Assembly (NCBI RefSeq): GCF_900142275.1
Contig: NZ_FRAI01000008.1
Span: 36,979 to 100,978, forward strand
From: Anaerobranca californiensis DSM 14826
GTDB lineage: Bacteria; Bacillota; Proteinivoracia; Proteinivoracales; Proteinivoracaceae
Direction of reading: 5' to 3'
DNA length: 64,000 nucleotides
Shown here: positions 33,043 to 40,999 of the stretch, in pieces
How the letters are laid out: each line of letters starts with the position of its first letter
How positions within the stretch are numbered: the first letter of the stretch is position 1
Notes under the pieces: model-generated
Database searches by the model: none
What the model was told of the DNA's origin: nothing
Seen by the model: only the letters and a program-made list of their open reading frames with translations
Made by a program: the position numbers and the translations under genes

Positions 33043-34113
33043 TCACTCCTTTCCTATGTATTCTTTTTGGACATATGGTGATGTCATCCCTTGTAAAAGG
33101 GCCCCATAGTTTGGGAGAAATTCTACTTTATCGCCAACCTTTAAATCAGGCAGTTTTGTCACATCTAATAACAAGTGGTCACTACTTCCACCTAAAATCT
33201 CTATTTCTTTATTTAGTGGTTCCATATTAAGATCTATATCTTGCCTACCTAAGGCAACAATTGCCCTTTTATGGATACCCCGATCTTCAAAGGTTGGTAC
33301 ATTACCGAAGGCATCTTGCCCTATTTCACCAATTGGCACCGATGGTTTTTCCTTTAACTCCACTATTTCTCCTACAATTTTAAAGGTATCTAAATGGGTT
33401 TTGGGGATATGTTCCCTATTTATAGTTTCTCTTCCTAGTAATAGGCTTTCACCTAAACGCAAATGGTTAATCCCTTGAGGAATTTTCCCTTCCATCAACA
33501 TTTTTATAGAACTGGAATTACCTCCTGAGATGATCTGTAAAGGAGTTCCACCCCTTAATTCCCATTGCCTTTTTAAATCACATAGTTGTGCCAAATTTTT
33601 TTCTGATGGGATAATACCTCCATAACAAGTTAAGTTTGTTCCTAACCCCACTACCTGTATATTCTCTAAATTTTCTACTTCCCTTTGTATAGATTCTAGG
33701 TCTGTAGGCCAAATTCCTTCCCGTAAATCCCCTAAATCTACCATTATAATGATTTTATGTTTTTTCCCTACCCTACCTGCCACTTCATTCAATTTTTTTA
33801 TTGTAATAAGCTCTGAATTCAATGATGTGTCGCAATAATCCACCACTTCTTCACATTCTGATACCATTGGTATCCTCAAAAGGAGGGTCTTAATACTATC
33901 TTTAAAATATCCCTTTAACTTTTTAATATTTTCCATCCGGGAATCAGCTAGTTCCTTAAACCCCGCCTGAACAAAGGCTTTAGCTACTTCTAAATCGGCA
34001 CAAGTGCCCTTTGTAACGGCACATGGTTCAATTCCCTTTTCTCTACACAGTTTAAGTAATACTTCTCCGTTATCCTTGATTTTCCTCAGATTAATTTCTA
34101 TTTTGGGGTACAT
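33043..34113 (-). CDS. orr: ornithine racemase (PLP, alanine-racemase fold)
   Basis: Converts L-ornithine to D-ornithine, the substrate of the aminomutase. The 356-residue protein belongs to the fold-III PLP racemases. The internal-aldimine Lys is expected in CAVTKGTCAD near residue 35. The barrel continues with IIMVDLGDLREGIWP, GLGTNLTCYG, IISGGNSSS and LRLGESLLLGRE. Location between the aminomutase genes and arcA supports ornithine rather than alanine as substrate. Confidence 0.92.
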   Translation of the reverse strand: MYPKIEINLRKIKDNGEVLLKLCREKGIEPCAVTKGTCADLEVAKAFVQAGFKELADSRMENIKKLKGYFKDSIKTLLLRIPMVSECEEVVDYCDTSLNSELITIKKLNEVAGRVGKKHKIIIMVDLGDLREGIWPTDLESIQREVENLENIQVVGLGTNLTCYGGIIPSEKNLAQLCDLKRQWELRGGTPLQIISGGNSSSIKMLMEGKIPQGINHLRLGESLLLGRETINREHIPKTHLDTFKIVGEIVELKEKPSVPIGEIGQDAFGNVPTFEDRGIHKRAIVALGRQDIDLNMEPLNKEIEILGGSSDHLLLDVTKLPDLKVGDKVEFLPNYGALLQGMTSPYVQKEYIGKE

Positions 34114-34123
34114 ATTTTCACTC

Positions 34124-35500
34124 CTATACCTGTAAACTTTCCCTCATAAGAAGGACACTTTCCTTTAGATACTTAACACCCATGGCACCTAAAACTGCCA
34201 TGTTATAATGCCTGTCTATAAGAACTTTTGCCTTTTCCCCAGGTAAAAGAAGTTCACCTTTGATGTTTCCTTTTAATATGTTATTGCCCTTGATTACCTT
34301 TTCTAAAATTTCCTGACCCCTTTCTAATCTCGTTAAAGCTCCGCCAGTACCGATAACCCAGTTGACCCCTGTTAGGTCTTTCCCTTCCACTATTTTATAT
34401 CGGCCGGAAGGTCCGTATAAAACCTTTAAAACCCCTGTATGACGCTTAATAGCTGTTTCCACCGCCAATTCCGTTAATCCTTCAGATACCCTTTTTTCTT
34501 TTGCTGTTATAGGAATAGGTTTGATTAAGCTGTTTAGCTCTTCTAAATCTATCCCTACAAATTTAGAGAATTTTTCCTTTCCCATGAGATTAATGATATT
34601 TTCACTGTTTACATAGACCCCTAAATCCCCTTCTACTGTCCTTTTTTCCCTAGGTTCCGGAGCTATAAGGTATCTATTCAATTCTTCACTGCCATCCGTT
34701 ACTGAATGGACATCGGTGGTGGCTCCCCCTACATCTACAACTACTAAATCGCCAATTTCATCACTTAAAGCTATAGCACCCTTCATCACCGCTCCCGGTG
34801 TAGGTATAATGGTTCCTGTAACCATTTGCCTAATTTTTTCCATACCCGGTCCCTTTGTTATGTGTTCTTCAAAAAGCTGTTGAATAATTTCCCTAGCAGG
34901 CAGAATGTTGAGTTCATCAATTTTAGGATAAACATTTTCTATTAAAACTATTTTTTTACCCTTTTCTTTAAATAACTTTTCTACCTTTGGAGCCAATTTA
35001 ATATTTCCACCATAAACAAAGGGGAGATCCAACGGCAAAGATGCAAGTTTTTTTGCATTGGCAAAAACTATTTCCTCTTCCCCGTAATCCACTCCCCCTG
35101 CTAGGAGTACAATGTTGGGTTTTATGTCTACTATTCTTTGTAAATCATCTTCTTTTAGAGGGCCAGCGGTAATATCTTTGATAACTGCTCCAGCCCCTAA
35201 AGCGGCTTCTTTGGCAGCTTTTACTGTCATATCGTAAACTAAACCATGTACTGTCATTTTTAAACCACCGGCTGCAGAACTTGTGGCAAACATTTCGGTG
35301 TAATCTATTTTATTTTCCCCTAAACTTTTAGCTAATTGTTCAAGGGCCATTTCCAGGCCTACTGTTACATCCCCTTGATAAACGGTAGTAGGCCCTTGCC
35401 CTTGACCTATAAACTTAGGCTTGGGGGAGTTCAAGCCTATAAAACCGTTGATAACGGTAGTGGTACTGCCTATTTCTGCAACTAATAAATCAATTTTCAT
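34124..35500 (-). CDS. MutL/GlmL-type ASKHA ATPase, candidate reactivase of ornithine aminomutase
   Basis: A 458-residue protein of the GlmL/MutL family. It has LLVAEIGSTTTVINGFIGL at the N-terminus, DVTVGLEMALEQL, VVDVGGATTDVHSVTDG in the second phosphate loop, and WVIGTGGALTRL. Homologues next to glutamate mutase or other B12 mutases are thought to act as chaperone-like repair factors that exchange damaged cobalamin. Its position 18 bp after oraE makes the D-ornithine aminomutase its likely client; this is inference. Confidence 0.88.
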   Translation of the reverse strand: MKIDLLVAEIGSTTTVINGFIGLNSPKPKFIGQGQGPTTVYQGDVTVGLEMALEQLAKSLGENKIDYTEMFATSSAAGGLKMTVHGLVYDMTVKAAKEAALGAGAVIKDITAGPLKEDDLQRIVDIKPNIVLLAGGVDYGEEEIVFANAKKLASLPLDLPFVYGGNIKLAPKVEKLFKEKGKKIVLIENVYPKIDELNILPAREIIQQLFEEHITKGPGMEKIRQMVTGTIIPTPGAVMKGAIALSDEIGDLVVVDVGGATTDVHSVTDGSEELNRYLIAPEPREKRTVEGDLGVYVNSENIINLMGKEKFSKFVGIDLEELNSLIKPIPITAKEKRVSEGLTELAVETAIKRHTGVLKVLYGPSGRYKIVEGKDLTGVNWVIGTGGALTRLERGQEILEKVIKGNNILKGNIKGELLLPGEKAKVLIDRHYNMAVLGAMGVKYLKESVLLMRESLQV

Positions 35501-35518
35501 TTCTCTCCCCCTTAAAAA

Positions 35519-37714
35519 TTATTTTGCTAATTCCCTTCTCCTTTTAACTAAGAAACTGGCTACATGGATCCCCTTTGTCCCCCTGCCAAATCCTGCATCC
35601 ATACCTTCTTCTACAGCTATATCATTGGTAACTTGGGTTCCACCAGCTACTAAGATAATTTTATCTCTAATGCCCTTTTCTTTACACAATTGGTGAAGTC
35701 TTCTCATGTTGATTCTGTGGATATCTCCATGGGTGATGATAGTTGAAATTAAAATGGCATCAGCTCCAATTTCAATGGCTGCATCCACAGCTTTAGCAAC
35801 AGATACCGAGGTCCCTAAATAGTGGCACTGGATTCCAAATTTCTCAATTCCACCGTGTTTGATATCTATAATTTCCCTCATCCCTACTGAGTGTTCATCT
35901 TCTCCAACGGTGGCTGCCACAACTTTCATAGGTTTTTTCTTAATATCTTCCCGGATTTCTTCTTCTGATAAGCTGGGTATCTCCTCAGGTATCTTTAACT
36001 CTTGAGGATCTATAGCTAACTCTAAGCGACCCTTAACTTCCACCAACGTCCCTTCTGCGGGATGGATTGGTTGTTTATGGATAGCCTCTACATCGGTAAG
36101 ACCCATTTTTTTAGCGATTTCTATAGCAGCATATTCTGCTACCCTAGCTGAAGTTGGTAAAAAGATATTCATACTTACATAACCATCGGCATACCATTCA
36201 ACCTCTGGGGTTAATAATCCTTTTTGACGATGTTCTTTTTTCTTTTCTAACCTTTGATTAACATTATCTTCTTCATCTAGTTCATCAATGTAATGGATCT
36301 TTTCAGGTTTACATAGGGTACAGCCATCTATGGCCTGGCAAGGTGTACTGTATTCCTTGGGGATGTTATTATAACCAAAATGATGACAAACAGGGGCAAA
36401 GTAATCTTCATCCCTTAGGAAAATGGTTCCACTACCTATACCACCATCCCCTTTTCTTACTATACCGTCACCATTTCGCTCGGGGTAATAACCACTGTCC
36501 ACAAAGAAACCTTCTTCTACCGCTTTAAAATATCCACCAGTAGCTATAATTTCTTCTAAGAACAATATCGCCCTTTCCTTTAGCTCCCTAACTTTTTCCC
36601 TAAGTGGCCCATCTTCCTTCAGTTGAACATAATCTGTTATGGCATCTAATCCTATTAAAGCTTGTTTAGCAGTGTTTACAGCGTGGATATTGTTATAGTG
36701 CCATGGTACATTTCTACCTTCATCAGGTGTTATTGTACTTTGGATATCGGCACTGGTAAGTCTAGAAATCATCAAGTTCAAAGTATGGCTGACCGTCGCC
36801 TCTCTAGTGCAGCTCTCCATGTATTTGGTATTCATTTGTGCCCTCATTTTATACTCGTCAAAAAGTTCCCTTAATGCTACGGCATAGGGTAAATCTAAGG
36901 CCATGCAAGGAGCTGGGGGAGCTGTGGGGGGAACGGTAGAAAGGCTGATATTTTCCTTTTTCATTCCCACTTTTGTGGAGAACATAGCATTGATACCGTG
37001 TTGTACCATCAATTCTGGCATAACTTTCCAAGCTTCTCTGGCTGTAGCATTGGCATTGTGGGCACCATCAATTTGCAACATATCGGCAGAAGCCATTATT
37101 TTTTTTGCTACTGCTGCATCGACAAAGGAGCGGTACATATTGACATTGCGGTAAAGGATATTGTATTGAGGGTCTTGGTGGGCACCATTAACCCCCTCTT
37201 CTGCAAATAACACTGCGATATCCGGCCCTGCCACACCACTTACATAAGAGTGAAGGTTTATTGGGCGGCCCACTTCATCTTCAATCATATCTAAGGCTTT
37301 TCTACTTGCCCTAATTTGTTTTCTGGTAATGGGAACACCGCCAATTCCTTCAGGGGTACCTTCAATTAAACCATCATAGTGACTTTGACCTGCTGTTCTG
37401 ATAACCATGATGTGGTCTGCACCATGCCAAGCTGCCATCCGCATCCGGCGAATATCATCTTCAAATCTACCGGAAGCGATCTCCGATGTTATTACACAAT
37501 CGGGCTGGGGATCAATATCGCCAAAATACTTTGATGCTGGAAGTCCGATACTATTTTTCAAAGGTTGAGATATTTGCTTATAGACAAAGGGGCCTACTTG
37601 AGTTGGTCCTTCTACTTTTTTCCTCCAAGTCCAACCCTTTCTCCTAGGTCGATAATTTTCTAGATCCTTTAGGATTTCTTCTATATCTAATTTTTGGTTC
37701 ACATCTAGATTCAT
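35519..37714 (-). CDS. oraE: D-ornithine 4,5-aminomutase, large subunit OraE
   Basis: Adenosylcobalamin- and PLP-dependent enzyme converting D-ornithine to 2,4-diaminopentanoate. The 731-residue protein has a TIM-barrel part (HGADHIMVIRTAGQSHYDGL, LQIDGAHNANATAREAW). A C-terminal Rossmann B12-binding domain carries the base-off DxHxxG motif in GEDEHSVGMREI (about residue 614), and later IRDKIILVAGGTQV. The PLP Lys is expected in this C-terminal domain. The ATG overlaps the oraS stop (TAATG). Confidence 0.96.
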   Translation of the reverse strand: MNLDVNQKLDIEEILKDLENYRPRRKGWTWRKKVEGPTQVGPFVYKQISQPLKNSIGLPASKYFGDIDPQPDCVITSEIASGRFEDDIRRMRMAAWHGADHIMVIRTAGQSHYDGLIEGTPEGIGGVPITRKQIRASRKALDMIEDEVGRPINLHSYVSGVAGPDIAVLFAEEGVNGAHQDPQYNILYRNVNMYRSFVDAAVAKKIMASADMLQIDGAHNANATAREAWKVMPELMVQHGINAMFSTKVGMKKENISLSTVPPTAPPAPCMALDLPYAVALRELFDEYKMRAQMNTKYMESCTREATVSHTLNLMISRLTSADIQSTITPDEGRNVPWHYNNIHAVNTAKQALIGLDAITDYVQLKEDGPLREKVRELKERAILFLEEIIATGGYFKAVEEGFFVDSGYYPERNGDGIVRKGDGGIGSGTIFLRDEDYFAPVCHHFGYNNIPKEYSTPCQAIDGCTLCKPEKIHYIDELDEEDNVNQRLEKKKEHRQKGLLTPEVEWYADGYVSMNIFLPTSARVAEYAAIEIAKKMGLTDVEAIHKQPIHPAEGTLVEVKGRLELAIDPQELKIPEEIPSLSEEEIREDIKKKPMKVVAATVGEDEHSVGMREIIDIKHGGIEKFGIQCHYLGTSVSVAKAVDAAIEIGADAILISTIITHGDIHRINMRRLHQLCKEKGIRDKIILVAGGTQVTNDIAVEEGMDAGFGRGTKGIHVASFLVKRRRELAK

Positions 37715-38079
37715 TACCTTTCACCTCCAAAAAGGGCCTTTGCTTGTTCCCACAAACTTTCATCTTCTATTAACCTTTGTCCTGCTTCTAGATAGTCAAC
37801 CCCTAACATTTTTGCCACTTTTAGTACCACATGACCTGCTCCCTTGCCGATAAGGCCATGTTCTATACACCGTTCTACTATTACTTTACAGTCTAAACTA
37901 CTAAAACCCATCCTTAATAAAACACTTCTTTCTACAGCGGGAGATGTATGGGTATGGGCTAGCTCCACCAATGGTGTTGTAATTTGATCTAAAAGGGACC
38001 AAAATCTCTCTTTTAGTTGTTGATCAGTTAAGTCTTTGAGATGTTCCCGCCTTTGGAGATAATTATCTTTTCTTTCCAC
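37714..38079 (-). CDS. oraS: D-ornithine 4,5-aminomutase, small subunit OraS
   Basis: Small accessory subunit of the aminomutase, 121 residues, matching OraS in size and in the segments RRREHLKDLTDQQLKERFW-like N-terminus, AHTHTSPAVERSVLLRMGFS and GAGHVVLKVA. The start is GTG 38079 with AAGGAG eight bases upstream. It is coupled to oraE by a one-base overlap and lies 5 bp after ortB. Confidence 0.93.
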   Translation of the reverse strand: MERKDNYLQRREHLKDLTDQQLKERFWSLLDQITTPLVELAHTHTSPAVERSVLLRMGFSSLDCKVIVERCIEHGLIGKGAGHVVLKVAKMLGVDYLEAGQRLIEDESLWEQAKALFGGER

Positions 38080-38084
38080 TTAAA

Positions 38085-39488
38085 CTACTCCTTCCCTGAT
38101 AATAATTTTTTGATATTGTCTAAACTTGTATTAAGTTCTGCTTGTAAAAACTGCCAATCTATTTCAGTAAAACTATTTATATCAAAATTTTGTTTTATGT
38201 TTTTTAGGTAAGTTGCCCTGAGTCTATCTAGGGAATATTCCTTTACTGAAAGCTGCCTTGGATGTTCCGGTAAAACTATGGATTTCCCTGGAACGCTTTC
38301 CCTCGGCTCACCTAAGTAAACATCAATACCATTTTTGATGGCAAAGGAAAGTTGGGCATTTAAATGCTTACCGGCTCCAGTATACTCAGTTTCCTGTACA
38401 ACGATTATTTGATCTTCATCCATTTCCATAGCTAAGGGAATAGCTGCAGCTAAAGAAGTATTACCTGCCGGGCCCCTTTCTAGGCCTTCTAAAATAGCTA
38501 ACATTTCAGTTACATAAAAGGCTTCTCCTTGGGTAACGGTGACATATCTATCCATATACCTTAAAGGTCTTGCTGCATTTTTCGGTACATCTGCCCTGTC
38601 CGGCCATGTGGCAAAAGGCACTCCAAAACCAGTGTGTCCAGTTGTAAAGGACTTCCTATTAAAATCACCATCGCTGGCCATGTGTAATCCTTCTAAGTCA
38701 ATACTTGCTCCAATTATTTCCGTTTCTTCACAGCCTGCTTTTTTTAAACCCCTGGCCGTTCCCGTCAAGTTTCCTCCCCCTGCATGGGTTACCACTACTT
38801 TATCAGGTTTCCGTCCTGTCCTTTCCATAATTTGTTCTGCCAATTCTATTCCTAATGTTTCAATACCTGCTATCCCAAAGGGTGTGTAAAGGGAGGCATT
38901 AAAGTAACCTGTTTCCTCTAGTGTTCTCAAAAAAACGTAAAATAGTTCTGGACCTACAGAAAGTTGTAATACTTCACTACCATAGGCTTCACAGGCTCTG
39001 CCCTTTTCCATAATCTCTGGTTGATAAACACCTTTACTGTCAAAGGCTTCTTGAATAATAATACAGTCTAAATTTTGCATTGCTGCTTGTGAGGCTACAG
39101 CGGCCCCGTAATTACCACTGGTGGCAGCTACCACTCCTTTGTAGCCATTTTTCTTGGCGTGGTATACTGAGATTGCAGCCCTTCTGGCTTTGAAGGAACC
39201 GGATGGGTTTGCCCCTTCATCTTTCAGGAAAATCCTTGCCCCTTTCCCTTTTGGAGAGAGTTTCCGAACTAATTTTGTGATATTTTTTAGTTCGTAAAGG
39301 GGAGTATTGCCAACCCCTTGTTCTTTTTGAATTTCCCTGATTTTTTCTATTGTATAACCTCCATAGGCCATCATTTTTTCATAATCAAAGGCTAAAGGTG
39401 TTAACTGAAATTGGGAATAATCTATGCCAATAGCCTTTTTCATTATTTCATTTTTCCTCGCCATAACTCCTTGATAGCTATTGTCCAT
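38085..39488 (-). CDS. ortB: 2-amino-4-ketopentanoate thiolase, beta subunit OrtB
   Basis: PLP-dependent thiolase subunit that cleaves 2-amino-4-oxopentanoate with CoA to acetyl-CoA and D-alanine. The 467-residue fold-II PLP protein has KDEGANPSGSFKARRAA (PLP Lys near 105), ATSGNYGAAVASQAAMQ and THAGGGNLTGTARGLKKAG. I chose ATG 39488 (MDNSYQ) because CAGGTG lies six bases upstream; starts 6 or 9 bp further out are also open. It overlaps the end of ortA. Confidence 0.95.
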   Translation of the reverse strand: MDNSYQGVMARKNEIMKKAIGIDYSQFQLTPLAFDYEKMMAYGGYTIEKIREIQKEQGVGNTPLYELKNITKLVRKLSPKGKGARIFLKDEGANPSGSFKARRAAISVYHAKKNGYKGVVAATSGNYGAAVASQAAMQNLDCIIIQEAFDSKGVYQPEIMEKGRACEAYGSEVLQLSVGPELFYVFLRTLEETGYFNASLYTPFGIAGIETLGIELAEQIMERTGRKPDKVVVTHAGGGNLTGTARGLKKAGCEETEIIGASIDLEGLHMASDGDFNRKSFTTGHTGFGVPFATWPDRADVPKNAARPLRYMDRYVTVTQGEAFYVTEMLAILEGLERGPAGNTSLAAAIPLAMEMDEDQIIVVQETEYTGAGKHLNAQLSFAIKNGIDVYLGEPRESVPGKSIVLPEHPRQLSVKEYSLDRLRATYLKNIKQNFDINSFTEIDWQFLQAELNTSLDNIKKLLSGKE

Positions 39489-39792
39489 GGCCATCACCTG
39501 ACTTCATAAAATTTTTTATACTTTCTCTAACCTTAAATAACTGTGGAACTACATCTCCAAAATCATGGGTATATCGGGGATTAGGGTTAGTTAAAACCCC
39601 TGTGATTTTTCTGCCTAATACCGTTTTTATTTCCACTTCTTCTCCAACAATACTAGGTGTCTGTAGAAACCCTTTTACTTTTAGGAGTAAGGGGGTATTC
39701 TGAGTATCTGAAGGGACCTGTGGTGCCCTTTCACCTTTAGGTAGCACTTCTTTTGTTATCTCTACATATGTTCCTTGGGGAATTTTCTCCAT
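39478..39792 (-). CDS. ortA: 2-amino-4-ketopentanoate thiolase, alpha subunit OrtA
   Basis: Small partner of OrtB, 104 residues. It has GTYVEITKEVLPKGERAPQV at the N-terminus, LLLKVKGFLQ, and GRKITGVLTNPNPRYTHDFG near the C-terminus, all typical of the family. It lies between ord and ortB with 4 bp to ord and an 11-bp overlap with ortB. Confidence 0.94.
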   Translation of the reverse strand: MEKIPQGTYVEITKEVLPKGERAPQVPSDTQNTPLLLKVKGFLQTPSIVGEEVEIKTVLGRKITGVLTNPNPRYTHDFGDVVPQLFKVRESIKNFMKSGDGHGQ

Positions 39793-39796
39793 GGAA

Positions 39797-40834
39797 TCAA
39801 CTCCTCGTTTTTAACATTTTCTCTATATCTCCCATAATTGCCCTAGGCACTGGAAGTTCTGCCATATTAGTTAAACCAGGTTTAGCTTTAATGACATTGA
39901 TAATGGAATTTACCGCCATAGCTATTGTACCTATTCCCCCTGGTATTTCAGGTTTTATTGCCATATTGACATTTGGGGTACCATAGATATTGATGTAATC
40001 TCCCGTTTCTACACCTTCAAGTTCCGGCAATACCTGTTGAGGATGTTCTAGTTTGATTACTGTTTTACCATCCATTATCCCATAGGCGATGTGTTTACAC
40101 CCTGCTACCATTCCAGGGTATACTTCCACATACTTAGTTTTTCTATATGTTTTGGAAATTATCGGTTCTTTTGTTTCTTTGATTTCATCTAATTCCCATC
40201 CTAAAGCCTTAGCAATTAAACCCATAGATTCGGGGAAACCAACGTGACCTACTATATAACCTTCTTCTATTCCTTTTTTAAATTCTTCCACTGTAGTCCC
40301 CACCCCTTGGGTTTTCATCACTGTAGGCCCAAAAGGTGATAAGTCATTGATCCGGGCAGCTTCAATCTTTTCTACGTGGGTACAAACTCCAGTTAAAGCT
40401 ATAATTAAAGTATCAAGTACAAAACCAGGGTTTATTCCAGTACCGAGAACCGTCACATTATGTTCTTTAGCTAAGCGGTCTATTTCCTTAGCCAATTCCC
40501 TTTCTTGCTGCTCTGGATAGGCCATTTCTTCAGCGATACAGATGACATTTTTCTTGCTTTCAACGGCTTGTTTAATTTGGGGAAAAACTTCCTTGGTAAA
40601 GGAACCGGTAGCAATAAGGACAAGATCGGCATCTACAGAGAGGACTTGTTCTGGTTCCCTTTGGATAATTACATCCATAGCTTGACCTTCGAAAATTTCA
40701 CCTAAAGGTTTACCGACTTTGTTAGGATCTAGATCAATGGCACCTACCGATTGAATTCCTGACTTTTTAGCTATTAGTTCAGCCATACCTCCACCCATTG
40801 CACCTAAACCCCAGTGAATAACTTTAACTGACAT
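39797..40834 (-). CDS. ord: 2,4-diaminopentanoate dehydrogenase Ord
   Basis: Oxidatively deaminates 2,4-diaminopentanoate to 2-amino-4-oxopentanoate with NAD(P)+. The 345-residue protein has an N-terminal dinucleotide fold of the dihydrodipicolinate-reductase type (VKVIHWGLGAMGGGMAELI, residues 3-21) and GTGINPGFVLDTLIIALTG in the catalytic part. It is the first gene of the ornithine operon. AAGGAGTGGAGTTAAA precedes the ATG, and a sigma-54 promoter lies 41 bp upstream. Confidence 0.95.
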   Translation of the reverse strand: MSVKVIHWGLGAMGGGMAELIAKKSGIQSVGAIDLDPNKVGKPLGEIFEGQAMDVIIQREPEQVLSVDADLVLIATGSFTKEVFPQIKQAVESKKNVICIAEEMAYPEQQERELAKEIDRLAKEHNVTVLGTGINPGFVLDTLIIALTGVCTHVEKIEAARINDLSPFGPTVMKTQGVGTTVEEFKKGIEEGYIVGHVGFPESMGLIAKALGWELDEIKETKEPIISKTYRKTKYVEVYPGMVAGCKHIAYGIMDGKTVIKLEHPQQVLPELEGVETGDYINIYGTPNVNMAIKPEIPGGIGTIAMAVNSIINVIKAKPGLTNMAELPVPRAIMGDIEKMLKTRS

Positions 40835-40874
40835 TTTAACTCCACTCCTTTTTTAAAATTCTCCTTTTATTTTT

Positions 40875-40890
40875 TGCAATTTTTATGCCA
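40875..40890 (-). promoter_or_regulatory. sigma-54 (-24/-12) promoter of the arginine/ornithine operon
   Basis: The minus strand reads TGGCATAAAAATTGCA. The invariant GG and GC are separated by exactly 10 bp, matching the TGGCAC-N5-TTGCA consensus. It lies 41 bp upstream of ord and directly downstream of a sigma-54 activator gene. Confidence 0.85.
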
Positions 40891-40950
40891 ATATTTAAAT
40901 AAATTTTTAAATACCATTAAATTCACAAAAACCTTTATATATTAAAAAAT

Positions 40951-40990
40951 AAAAACACCTAAAGTGCAAATTTTTTTGCCTTTAGGTGCA
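40951..40990 (-). terminator. terminator of the sigma-54 activator gene
   Basis: CACCTAAAG pairs with CTTTAGGTG around a loop that repeats TTTGCA, followed by TTTTTATTTTTT on the minus strand. It insulates the activator gene from the ornithine operon. The repeated TTTGCAC words in it might also serve as activator binding half-sites. Confidence 0.75.
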
Positions 40991-40999
40991 AAATTTTTT

